Assembly (NCBI GenBank): GCA_032719365.1
Contig: CM064871.1
Span: 69,613,586-69,677,585 of the forward strand
Direction: 5' to 3'
DNA length: 64,000 nt
From: Prinsepia uniflora
Lineage: Eukaryota > Streptophyta > Magnoliopsida > Rosales > Rosaceae
The position numbers and the translations under genes are program-made. Numbering within the stretch: position 1 is the stretch's first letter; each line of letters begins with the position of its first letter. The notes beneath the pieces were generated by a model. The model was not told where the DNA came from. It saw nothing but the letters and a program-made list of their open reading frames with translations, and searched no databases. Below are positions 47,311 to 58,761 of this stretch, piece by piece.

Positions 47311-47361
47311 TCAAACCAGCTTTCATATACCAAAAATAAAGGACATAGAAAGCTGGTTTGA
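47311..47361 (+). repeat. perfect 14-bp inverted repeat in the presumed 5' leader
   Basis: TCAAACCAGCTTTC at 47311-47324 and its exact reverse complement at 47348-47361, with a 23-nt AT-rich loop, about 120 nt before the ATG. Confidence 0.9.
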
Positions 47362-47481
47362 AAACCACCTTAAACTCCACAAACCAACCTCAGATTATTT
47401 CCATTCTTATTAAACACCAAAACAAATTCAAACTGGAAGTAGCAGCTAGCTAGAGAGAGTACGTACGTGGAGAGATATTCG

Positions 47482-49840
47482 ATGGACTCCAAAGCTAAAG
47501 TTGGTTTCGAAAAGTCCAATGAATTCGGGGAGGCAAAGGTTAAGGAGTATAAGATGGAACAATGTTTTTTGAACAACTTTGGAGCTGGAATTAAACTGGA
47601 CAAAATTACAGGAGGGTTTCATTTCAAAGGGGAGAGATTGAGCAGCTTGATCGCAACGCAGTCGCAAATATCCAATCTCATCAAGTTGTTTGCAGTTGTA
47701 GCTGCAGCAACGCTGCTGCTGCTCTGTGTCTGCGCACTGCAGTTCACCACCCTCAGCAACGTCGCCAAGCCCCGGGTTCTGAAGTTCTGGTCGAATTTTC
47801 AGCCGCCACTTGCTCCGCCGCAAGCTATTGAGAGTGAGTGCATAGCTTCCTCTTTACACAAGTTAACCTATCAAACTTTTATTACTACATAATATAGCGT
47901 CGGATGTGCATTGTTGATTTGTTCGTAGCTAGACTACATCCTACCGAGTCTAAAAAATGGATCCGTCCAACTTGATATACAATACATTGTTGATTTGTTC
48001 GTAGGAAATTATGAAAATAACGGATATCTGATGGTGTCATCAAATGGAGGATTGAATCAAATGCGAGCGGGTGTAAGTGATTCCGTTTCTACTTAATTTG
48101 ACACTAAATCTCATTCCTAATCAATTTGCATATCTGCACAACAAATTCAATGGACACCTAATCTACGATGCAGATTAGTGACATGGTGGCTATTGCGAGG
48201 ATGATGAATGTCACACTTATAGTTCCTGAGTTGGACAACACCTCCTTTTGGAATGATCGCAGGTCAGTCACTCAAACGAGACAGGATCGAGATGATCAAT
48301 TTCAATATTTCATTGAATAAAATTTGACAGTTGATGATCAATGCTTAATTTTACAGTCGGTTTGAAGACATTTTCGATTTGGATTATTTCATTTCATATC
48401 TGAGAAATGAGGTCCGGATACTGAAAGCTCTGCCTCAAAAGCAGAGGAGAAGAATAGAGATAGCTACCCTCTACTCCATGCCGCCTGCAAGTTGGTCCAA
48501 CATGTCATATTACTCCGCCGTGGTTAGTTCCTAATTCCAACTAATTCCGGTTTAAGATTGATTAGCCAAGTTATATTAGCCAAATTAACGTTGAAGGTTT
48601 GCGCACAGATTCAGCCTCGGATTAAGAAGTATGAGGTGCTGCATTTTACCAAAACTGATACGAGGCTGGCAAATAATGGGATCCCGGAACAAGTTCAGAG
48701 ACTGCGGTGCAAAGCGAATTACGAAGCTCTTAGATTCACTCCTCCCATTGACGAATTGGGGAAGAAGATTGTTAGGGTTCTGAGGGAAAAGGGTCCTTTC
48801 TTGGTTCTTCATCTCAGATATGAAATGGACATGTTGGCATTTTCTGGTTGTACAGAAGGTTGCAATGACAAGGAAATTCAAGAGTTGACAGATATGAGGT
48901 GAGAAATCATTACTTCACTCCCTATGTGCCTGAGTTTGAATCTCTTGAGTTTACATTATTGCTTTGTGTGTATACCAAGCAGGTTTGCTTACCCATGGTG
49001 GAAGGAGAAAATAATAGATTCTGATAAGAAAAGAAAAGCTGGGTTATGCCCTTTGACACCGGAGGAAGCTGCCCTTACATTAAGGGCACTGGATATAGAC
49101 CCCGGCATCCAAGTTTATATCGCCGCCGGAGATATATATGGAGGAGAAAGGAGAATGGCATCTCTGAGATTAGCATTTCCTCATATAGTTAGTTGCTTGA
49201 ACCCTAAGAAACAAGCATTACATACCTATATGCATATTTTGTGCTCAATATTTTTATATTATATATCTATATGCATATTTGTGCTCAATATTTTTATATT
49301 ATATATCTATATGCATATTTGTGCTCAATATTTTTATGTGAAAGTGCAGGTTAAGAAGGAGACATTGCTGAAAACCTCAGACCTTGAGCCTTTCCGAAAC
49401 CATTCGAATCGGATGGCCGCGCTGGACTACATTGTGTCCCTGGAAAGTGACATCTTCGTGCCTACCTATGGAGGAAACATGGCAAGAGTTGTTGAAGGCC
49501 ATAGAAGGTATATGTATAATATTTATTATCCAAAAAATTTCAATCACTGATAATTTTTTCTTCATCTGAGATGCTTCTGATTTCTTGGTACAGATACTTG
49601 GGATTCAGGACAACGATCCGGCTAGACAGAATGCTTCTGGTGGATTTGATAGACCAGTACAAGAATGGAAGTCTGAGCTGGGATGAATTTACCCAGGCAG
49701 TGAAAACTGGGCATGCTGGAAGGATGGGAAATCCAACTCAAAGATTGGAGATCCCTGGCAAGCCCAAGGTAGAAGAATATTTCTATACCAATCCACAAGA
49801 ATGTTTGCCAACAATTTCTAAAAATCCTAAAATTCTGTGA
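47482..49840 (+). CDS. GT106 / O-fucosyltransferase-like type II membrane protein, copy 2
   Basis: Exons: 47482-47833, 48005-48072, 48174-48262, 48357-48522, 48609-48898, 48983-49187, 49350-49507, 49594-49840; 1575 bp, 524 residues. Exons 2-6 have exactly the same lengths and phases as copy 1 (68, 89, 166, 290, 205), so the two genes are tandem duplicates. One membrane segment at about 69-90, then NGYLMVSSNGGLNQMRAGISDMVA, ELDNTSFWND, HLRYEMDMLAFSGC, YIAAGDIYGGERRM and FVPTYGGNMARVVEGHRR. An extra intron (49508-49593) interrupts the RYLGF region that is continuous in copy 1. The N-terminus is diverged from copy 1, which could mean different targeting or partners (inference). Confidence 0.88.
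49229..49338 (+). repeat. about 41-bp tandem repeat in intron 6 of copy 2
   Basis: Nearly three units of GCATATTTGTGCTCAATATT plus TTTATATTATATATCTATAT. Confidence 0.9.
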
Positions 49841-50249
49841 TTAATATGTATACATGTCACTCACACAGAATGAAATCAAAATGTACCATAACCAAATTAT
49901 AATGCAAGGATAGCAGAGCACTGAGACAAGGACAGGCTTTCAACTTAGATTACTTACAAATCAGCCCTGAGTGGCTTCATTTGATTCAGTAGAAATAATT
50001 ATGTACGATACAACTTAAAATGTTATGGGTGATGGCATCCCCTAACACGGGTTCCTCAAAGAAATCTATAAATTAAGGCAAAGGTTCCCAACACGAGTTC
50101 AATGCAATAGTGCAAGAAAATATAATGAAAGACAGCGCACCCCATGTACACTACTAAGCAGAAGAAGCTGACACTACGGCATCCCAAACCAGAATAAGGC
50201 AAAGAGTAAAATCTGTGAGAAATGGGAATAAGGAGATGCTGCACTAGTT
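49841..50249. other. convergent 3' intergenic region
   Basis: 409 bp between the stop codons of the plus-strand glycosyltransferase and the minus-strand bHLH gene. It must hold both 3' UTRs, so the transcripts may overlap. Confidence 0.7.
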
Positions 50250-53034
50250 TTATGTCTTGAGACGCTTATGAGCTTGATCCGAGTCCTCTCCACTGCCAGT
50301 GTCCCGAAAATGTGTTATTGTATGATTTCTTGAATGGGGATTATCGTGATCCTGAGAAGCAATGAGAAAAATAATTGAGAACATCCATCTTTCTTGTGAG
50401 AAAGAGTGAGAATCGTCAGCACAGTCCAGTATAGGGTAACTACTATTGGGAGAGATCCCCAACATCAAAACTCAAATACCATATCTACCTTAGAAGCAGG
50501 TGTTGCAGAGGCCAGCCCTCGGTTCGCACGATTCCCAAGATCAATCTGCACTGATATACTAGCATGTGACAGATCAACACCTGCACTCTGCAATGCTTGA
50601 CTCAGAGAGTTTAATAACCTGTTCATCATCAATTTCATGCCTGTTATCATCTTATAACTTAGGACCCAAGCTGTAGAAAATGCTTCGAGGACAATGCTGT
50701 ACGATAAGTACCAAAAATAGCAGAAATTTCATCAAGCAGTAAAATACTTGGGAGAAACTATGCATAATCTGAGGCCAAGTTTAAAATCAGCTGGACACTA
50801 CCAACCAAAATGTAGATTGATTGAATGAATTTGAACATTTAATAAACTGGTGCCTCATTAAACAGAAAACAACATAACAATTATGCAATCACTATCACTG
50901 CACAATAAGCCTCGGTACGAACAAATGCAGACAGTTAGAAGCAAAGATGGTAATCAAGAAGATGCGTCAGGTATAATGTATTACGATGATAATCTTGTAA
51001 GTGAACAAAATGCAACATATAATAAAAGTCTCAAATCTCAACAGTAAACAGGCACACATAAATAAATTGATTCGATGTAATTGACAGGGCTAAGTTAAGG
51101 AATAGTGTAGAAAGTAGAGTACCCACCCTTGTGAGTAAACACTTGAGATGCTTATTGTTCCACCTTCAATAGACAGCTGGTCCTGTTGATTCATTACATC
51201 ACTAGCACTAGTAGTGGGGCATTGAGTTGATTGGGCATCAGAAATTGGCGCCTGAAGAGGATGAGCAAGTATACCATCACTTCTCACAGGGGGAGTCATG
51301 CTTGGAAGAGGAATCGGTAAGGGAATTGTCTTGTTCAATATTTCAGGTTGCCGGTCCATTATTTTTGAGGCAATATCCCTGCTAGGATCAGATTCTACTG
51401 GATTCTGTGTGCTGCTTGTAAGCATGTTCGGGGTGATGGTAGCTTCATCAAATTTTCCTGGAAATGGTGACACTGCACCGGTATCATTCTTTATGGCCTG
51501 AGGATGTCCGACAAAACTCTGTACACGCCAGTGACTATTTCTCTATTTCATGCAGGATGCCAACATGTTAGATCAAGAAGTATTTTTGACAAGAAAGATT
51601 CATATTCAGAAGTTATCCTCATTATCTTTTATCCACTATAAAACATGTATAAAATCAGTTGAATATAATTCCACCTTTGCAACAATTGAGCCCATACTAA
51701 TATTATCCAATAAATAAACACATTATGCAATGAATCAGGGACAATTCCAAAATGAAAATAAGGTGCCCACAATTGTTTATCCCGCATCAGAACATTAATG
51801 ATTACATACACTGGAAAGCATTATGGTCTGCTCAAACGGACAGCAAGAAATCAGATGCTCTGCTGTGTACCAAAGCTTAAGTTTTAGCTGTATTACTTTA
51901 TAGATCAATCCTATTTCAGAAGTACGCACATTAGCCACAGAATATATAAGCAGAGAATCAGAACCTTACCCATGGCATTAATTTGGCGGGCTCAGGACTC
52001 CACCCCTGGTACGAACCCTCACATTTTTGAACCTTTTCCTGTAAATACTGGACATATTCAATCACCTGCCAAAAAATAAAATACTTATCATCAATATATT
52101 AAAGTATTGTACTTATAAAACAAGTTTTACAAGTTACACTGTTGATGCACACAGGAATAATGTATACCTCTAGCAGGAATGATGCCGTATCTCTTTTTTG
52201 ATCACTATGGGGTATTAGATCTCTCAATATCTGGAATCTGAAACAACAAGATTGATAACTCCAAATATCAATTACTCATCAAATTCCACCCTGAATAAAT
52301 GAAAACCGAGCAAGCTTCAAACTTATCTACCCTTTAAAACTTGAACTAGTCAAGCAACTGATTTCTTTACCAAAAGAAATTAAATTCACAAGGTAAACAA
52401 GTAAATGGAAAATTTAGCATCATCAACTTATCATCTGCTTCATTACATCAACTAAATGTTAATTGAGTGACGGGTAAAGGACAATGATATATAGATATAA
52501 CCACCCCTTTCTCCTTCTGTTTTTAAGCAATTGCCCCTAGGCCATGTCAAAATTTGAATTTGATGAAAAACAGTTGCAAAAAAGGCATACCTCTCATTGA
52601 TCTTGCTCCTCCTCCGCTGCTCCGTCACTGAATGTTTCGACCGAATAGCACTAGCCTTATCGCTGTTTTTGGCCTCTGGTTTCCATAGCCGAATCCCCAA
52701 ATTTCATATTAGAAAACAGAAATTCATGGCCCACTTAATACACTTACAAAATCAGAAGAGAAAATTAAGGTAAAAACAGAAAAGGTGCCGCCTTCCCAAA
52801 CCATATATAGATAAACAAATTCCTACCAAAATTTCAGGGAGACTAAGAAGATTGCGATTGCTAAGCTTACAACCATGTTGTTGGATCTAAATATATGTGT
52901 AAAAGCAAGTGGGGGCATATAAAAAGGTCACCTTTGCTGTTGGAATTGGATGAAGGGCCCTCTTTCCTGGAGGAGCCATACTCGTCATAGTCGTACTCAT
53001 CCTCCTCCTGATTACCTTTGGCGGCGGTTCTCAT
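50250..53034 (-). CDS. BIM2-like: BIM-type bHLH transcription factor (BES1-interacting Myc-like), 7 exons
   Basis: Exons on the minus strand: 53034-52932, 52675-52591, 52237-52168, 52065-51970, 51542-51127, 50618-50489, 50351-50250; 1002 bp, 333 residues, all junctions GT-AG and in phase. The acidic N-terminus (MRTAAKGNQEEDEYDYDEYG) matches my memory of BIM2-type starts. The bHLH runs from about 41 to 105: basic region SKHSVTEQRRRSKINER with the His-Glu-Arg set for CANNTG/G-box binding, then FQILRDLIPHSDQKRDTASFLLEVIEYVQYLQEKVQKCEG and the BIM tail SYQGWSPEPAKLMPW. The C-terminus has SVQIDLGNRANRG and GEDSDQAHKRLK. BIM proteins dimerise with BES1 to activate brassinosteroid-response genes in the nucleus (known for Arabidopsis). 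BIM1 is longer, so BIM2/3-like fits better. Confidence 0.9.
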
Positions 53035-54446
53035 CCTCCTTTTATGTGAATTGCGATGGGCCTAGAATGGCTTTCCCCACAAATCTGGAAAATTGCCGGA
53101 TAAGAAAATCTGAGATACGTTACGCACAGCGGAGCAATTGGAGATTTGGGAGACTAGAAGTTAAGTATTTTGAATGATTGATTTAGAAATTGAAGGTGGA
53201 TATATGAGAATTTGGGTGTTTTGCTCCGACTGAGCCGAGCACGACGGCGGCACCACCGCAGTTTAGTTGAGGCAGCTAGTGATGTCTGGGCTCTCTGTCG
53301 ATGTCTTGTGACCTGTGTCTGTGTCACCATGACTCGTTTGCGCGAACTTGATGGAGCAACATTTCCATGTGGGTGACGTCACGTGCTTGCCGTGAGGTCA
53401 CTTAATGGCCTGGCTTCTTTTTTCCAACTTTGATGGACTCAACGGTCAAGGTGTAATGATCGGCCGATGTTAGTCATTTTTCTTTTAAAGGAAAAAAAAT
53501 TAATACATGCAACGATATTATAAGAGAGAGATTATACACTTGATAAAAAATAAAAAAAATAAAAAAAATAAAAATAAATTATACACATTATATCTTTAGA
53601 AAAATTATGTTTGATTTGTTTGGCGCCTCTTGTGTTAGGGCCTTTCACAATTTATGGTTTTCGTATTAAAAAATAATCAAGGGGAGATTATACACATTAG
53701 CTATAAATAGCTCATACTACAATACGACAACTAAATAATAATATTGGTGGCATGTTAGGTTGCTTTTCGATTCAAACAAGAAAATGTACAAGGTTTCGAT
53801 CAATTATCCTAGCAATAATTGTACAAAGATCGATGTAAATATATTGAAGGGGTAATTATGTATAAATTCTTTTTTAGACTCCAAACTATAAGTTAATCTA
53901 CTACGGTAAATAGGAACTATAAATAAAAAATAATTTTATTTGTTTACTGTTAGTCAAAATACAATATTAACTTTAGTCGCTTGATTTTTTAAAAATTACA
54001 AGCGTGTCATTAAATATCATATAATTTTATTTTATTTTACGTTACTAGTCATTTGTCTTGGTTCCCTTTGCAGTAAAAGTGTTATTCGATTTTATTTTGT
54101 TATGAAAAAACAAAAATCATTTTGTTGAATCGCTTGGTGTCATTCGACCATTTGAAATTTTGGTTATGCATTATGATTATTATTCGTCATTGGCAAGTTC
54201 TCTTTCAAATAAGGCAGTCCAGCCTAAGTGGAGGAAAGGCGATTCTAGACGAGTTATTATACGTAATTCACTTATAGGAATTTTAATTGTACGTAAAAAT
54301 GTCATTTACCTATGGGAATTTTAATTGTATAATAAATGTATATTATACGCAATATACCTCTCTCAAATAGAATAAGAAAAAAAAGTAACATACAGATAAT
54401 TATTCATTTCCATATGAAAGAATAAACATGTAGATGATTTATAATT
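53035..54446. other. promoter side of the bHLH gene and AT-rich spacer
   Basis: 53035-53300 is likely the 5' leader and proximal promoter. From 53480 the sequence is AT-rich with A-runs (53547-53575). No gene seen. Confidence 0.6.
53374..53385. promoter_or_regulatory. overlapping TGACGTCA and CACGTG sites upstream of the bHLH gene
   Basis: TGACGTCACGTG, about 340 bp upstream of the bHLH ATG. It combines a bZIP (TGA/CRE) site and a G-box. Function is inferred only. Confidence 0.5.
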
Positions 54447-54979
54447 TACCTTGATAGAACCTTCCTTGTAATCCTCATTGATTGACGTGGGAGGACTTGC
54501 TCCCGTCTGACACGACCTGGTAAAAGGCCGTAATACCCTCGAGATTAAGTTAACATCCTAACCACGTAGCAGACCAAAGATACTACTACATACTAACCAG
54601 TATAATCAGAGTACGTACTTTCCGTGATGCATCAACTTTCACACAACCCGCATCCGCGACCAACCTGGAGGGTAACAAAACAAATTAAAAGTATGAGTGA
54701 ACAAAAATAAAGGTTTGGAAAACCATTTTCCGAACTCAATCATTAAACCCTCCGTTTAAGAAAGTTGTGTATGCATCGAATTTATAAATAAAACATCAAT
54801 CGCAAAATACGTGCAATAACTAGAAAATTAGGAATGCTAAAACTTGCCCTACATAAGGTCATACCAAATCCACACCAAAGCAAGTTTGCCAACACAACCA
54901 TATCAAATAACCAATCATATCAACCTCGATGTTTGCTGCTGAATCATCATATCAAGGTGCACTACTGATAGACTAATAT

Positions 54980-55200
54980 CACTCGGGAAAGACGGAGTCC
55001 CTAACTCGACGTCGGAGTATGGACCAGCTCAGGAATAACGGAGTCCCAGACTTGACGTTTGAGGAACAGTCCTAGTCTCAAGAATTACGGAGCTCGACGC
55101 TCGACATCTGAGACGAGTCTCGGGAATGACGGAGCCTAATTCAACGTCCGAGACGATACTCGGGAATGGCGGAGCCTAGCTTGACATCCGAGACTATCTA
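54980..55200 (-). repeat. imperfect tandem repeats in the solo LTR
   Basis: About four units of CTCGGGAATGACGGAGCCTA plus a TCGACGTCCGAGAC-like part, period near 50 bp. Confidence 0.75.
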
Positions 55201-55712
55201 TCACAATCGCCATCTCGAGTGGGTCATCAATCACATCTCACATCATCACAATCATCACCATCATCATAACATCTCACATCAATCCTATATTCACAGTCAT
55301 ATCATATCACGATCACATCATATCACAGTCACATCAAACCTCGTAAAATGAGTCATTAAAATAGTCGTACAATCGTGTCAAATCCCATTTTAGAAAATAC
55401 TGTCAAAATCATATAAACATGACATCACAGGTATAAAACCATTCACTATAACTCATTGAGGATTCAGGATTTAATAAACCAATTTCCTCGTAAAACGTTT
55501 TAATATCATTTTTCTTAAATATTCATAAAAACTCCCATGAAATCCACATGAATCATACATAACCAACCATCAAGAAATTCTCATTATAAATCAATAAAAA
55601 AAACCTTACAAAATGCATGCATAGAGTTAGGAAAATAAAAGTCCACTTACACGTACCGCCGCTCGCTCTAAACACGAGCCGTAAGCTAATCTGAAGCCTC
55701 TGGGACGTCCCG

Positions 55713-56428
55713 TGTAAGGCTCGTGTCCTGGAAGGAACGGTGAACGATCCCACATTCCTGCGAGGAGGGAATGGTCTGGGAGAGGTTGGTGGTGTGCCTT
55801 AAAGGTGTAGGCACACACTTATCTAGCACTAGGCCTTTTGGGAGCTCAAGTGGCTTTGGAGGGGATTGGAACCCCAAAGTTAAGCGAGTTGAGACTGGTG
55901 CAATTTCATGATGGGTGACCCCCTGGGAAGTTGCACCATGAGCTCCCGAAAACAAAACCGTGAGGGCGAGGCCCAAAGCGGACAATATGGTGCTAGATGA
56001 GTCTGGTCCTAACCGAGGAGGGTCGGGTCCTGACAGTTTGGTATCAGAGCCAGACCCCGACCGGGAAGTGTGCCAGTGTGGAAGCTGGGCCCTAAGGGGG
56101 TGGATTGTAAGACCCGTGTCCTGGAGGGAACGGTGAACGATCCTATATTCCTGCGAGGAGGGAATGGTCCGGGAGAGGTTGGTGGTGTGCCTTAAAGGTG
56201 TAGGCACACACTTATCTAACACTAGGCCTTTTGGGAGCTCAAGTGGCTTTGGGGGGGATTGGAAACCCAAAGTTAAGCGAGTTAACGCTGGTGCAATTCC
56301 ATGATGGGTGACCCCCTCGGAAGTTGAACCATGAGCTCCCGAAAACAAAACCGTGAGGGCGAGGCCCAAAGCGGACAATATGGTGCTAGATGAGTCGGGT
56401 ACTGACCGAGGAGGGTCGGATCCTAACA
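55713..56428 (+). mobile_element. complete Cassandra-like TRIM retrotransposon
   Basis: Two 323-bp LTRs (55713-56035 and 56106-56428) flank a 70-bp internal part with PBS TGGTATCAGAGC (56039-56050) and a polypurine run AAGGGGGTGGA just before the 3' LTR. The duplication TCCCG is perfect (55708-55712 and 56429-56433). I count about 20 differences between the LTRs by eye, near 94% identity. The LTRs carry a 5S rRNA-like block, the mark of Cassandra elements. It has no coding capacity, so other elements would have to supply its proteins. The long minus-strand open frame across it is an accident of the repeat. Confidence 0.88.
55863..55933 (+). other. 5S rRNA-like Pol III promoter block in the TRIM 5' LTR
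   Basis: AAAGTTAAGCG (A-box region) and GATGGGTGACCCCCTGGGAAGT (C-box region) match plant 5S rRNA with a few changes; spacing is close to the real gene. The start and end of 5S rRNA are missing, so it is not a 5S gene. The second copy is at 56256-56326. Confidence 0.8.
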
Positions 56429-57656
56429 TCCCGGCCTGTCAAATTCATACCCGAGGGTTACTAACAATCCATATAAGTCCATACAATAAACTCTCACAAA
56501 CCCCAGAACCGAAAATGTGTCTCGAACACGCTTCCCGAGGAGAAAACCTCCAAAACACCAACAAACTATCTCTGATAGATCTGAAACTATCACTATTGGA
56601 TTCAGGACGTCAAAACCTTTCAAAAAAATAGTTTAATCTCGAAACCTGTGCCCACGTACCCACACGCGCTGGTCAAAGTTGGGTCAACGCCAATCATCGC
56701 TAACATCACTACTGACATCATCTGTTGACGCTAGCCTACTTGACAACTGATAATCTGAAAACTGCTATATGGCACCCTCCGGTTGGTGCCACACGTCACC
56801 ACCTGACATTTTCCACATGTCACAAGTTGACGTCATCCTACCACCTCACCTGCCACGTAGGCTCTGACAATCCCTGATAGGTTGCCATATGGCCCCACCT
56901 GATTTTCCACGTGGCTTGACTGTGATGATGTGGCATCATCGTTTCCTTCCTTCAGACGGGTTAACCCGCGACCCTATAACGGGTCATTCGACCCATAAGC
57001 TTGACCCAGTCTGTTCTCCATTGATTCTCAACCAAAACCTTACCCATAAATATATCTATGGCCTTAAAATTAAGAAAACATACCTGTAAATCCTCAAGTT
57101 ATGATTGAAACTCAAGACCAACCTTCGAACTTGTCCCTAAGACGATTCCTGCATCTTTTTTCGTTCCCTTTTTGTTCCTACATGCTCGCAAGAGTTCAAG
57201 GAATATAACCCTAGCCTTAGAACACAACACCATTGACCCAAAACCAAAACCCCGAAATCTAACACACACGGCTTACCTTTTTCTCGCAGTTTTTTGGCCA
57301 GCCACCGTGGCTCCTCGTCTCTCCTCCGTCTCTGTCAGCCTCTCCCTCACTCACTCTCAGCCTCACTCTCTCTCCCACAGACAACAATCTAAAAACAACC
57401 CTTCTTGTAAAACGTGCAATTTTAAATTCCGATTAAACTGTCCTTGACTCATAAAATCACTATACGATGTCCAAAATCGACGTGGCGCATGTCTACATAA
57501 TCGAAATCCTTCGATCTACGTAATAAACCTCGATCCACGTGTAAATAATTTTCCGAGGTTAAAAGTCAAATTTTTGACTTTTACCACAAAAAGTCAACCC
57601 TTTGACTAGGGGTAAAACAATCATTTTCCAATTCTTCAGAAGTCTGGGTCGTTAGA

Positions 57657-58761
57657 TACCTACTGTTTGATCCAAAAATAAACCTAACGAGGGACGGTCT
57701 TAATGGATGCTGGAAGCCTTCTTCTGTTAAGCGAAATAACCTGCGAGAGGGTGTGAAGAGTACTTGACACCGGTAGAGTGCCACCTTAGTGGACTTTGAT
57801 GCTTAAGTCAGTAAAGCAGATGACGATCAGGTAGTGTAGGCAGCGTAAGACTTAGTGAATAATAAAAGTTGCATGTACCTTTATGGGGTAAAGTGTTCCA
57901 TATTTATAATGCCAATAAATGGTTCGCAGTCCTAGCGATGTAAGGTCCAAGTAATCGCTTAGATATTGTCATGTCCCAAGATGTTAGATGGATGGCAGTG
58001 ATTTTTTGGAGGGTACAAATGTATTTTTCCGGATGGTATAACCGGTTGGATCGACCCGACGGGGTCAGCTGGCCCCAAGTCGGTCGACAAACGACTTAGT
58101 TTGGTCGGCAAGAGGCAAAATGATTCGCAATGGCCATTTGTGAGCGGTTTGGGGCGTCTCCCTAGTGGTTGGTCAAAATGGTGTAAACACCTACAAATGA
58201 ATAAAACAAAAAAAAATGATAAAGTACCAGTAAGTCTATAATTATTAAAAAAATATCAGATAATATCTTAAAAGTTTGGTGGATTAAAATGATTTTCATT
58301 CCTAAAAAAAATTGAAAATATGAAATTTAGTTAGAATTATATTATCAAATATCTTTTAAAAATAAATAAAAAATATTAATATTTAAATTTAAATTTTAAA
58401 AGTTACTCATCTCTGTCTGAAAATAAGGTATAAATGGTATTAGAAAACTTAAAAAACAATAAAATAAAAAAACACAATAAAAATCTTAATAATACAATAA
58501 ATAAACTATTTTATATGTTAAGTGAACTATTTTATATATTCTACTAAAAAACTAGACTAATTTATAATTATTTCTATATTAAATAAGTACATGGTATCAA
58601 ACAACTAACCTAAAATGATTGAGTTAATAAAAGGAATCTGTATATTATCTCAACTAACTGACCTAATTACATATACATGTTTTATTGTCGCCTTTCTTTC
58701 TTGAAAGAGACGAGGAAAATGAAAGGAAACAAAGCTTTACTATAGGATTATGGAGGCATAA
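57657..58761. other. AT-rich intergenic spacer
   Basis: 57660-58190 is mixed sequence, 58200-58680 very AT-rich. I see no gene, RNA or clear repeat. Confidence 0.6.

Larger units (their letters stand above)
45545..47481. other. intergenic region between the two glycosyltransferase genes
   Basis: AT-rich. Contains a two-unit direct repeat (45809-46160), two 52-bp period units with an AGAAAACGAATTTTCT-like palindrome (46825-46918), and the promoter and leader of the next gene from about 47200. No gene seen. Confidence 0.7.
54452..57656 (-). mobile_element. minus-strand solo LTR carrying a TRIM insertion
   Basis: Left terminus TGATAGAACCTTCC (diverged TGACAGGACC) at 54452, right terminus GGGTCGTTAGA at 57656. 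A perfect duplication TACCT (54447-54451 and 57657-57661) flanks it. It has the CTTGCTCCCGTCTGACA block at 54497-54513, an ATGCATGCAT motif (55615-55623) and TGACGTCA-like sites (56697-56850). About 2.5 kb without the TRIM. Confidence 0.85.

Noticed and set aside
55863..55933. 5S rRNA gene
   Set aside because: Only the A-box to C-box region is similar; both ends of 5S rRNA are missing and it sits in a TRIM LTR.
55686..56429. 247-codon open frame on the minus strand with two similar halves
   Set aside because: It runs antisense across the two LTRs of the TRIM; the internal repeat is the LTR pair. No known domain.
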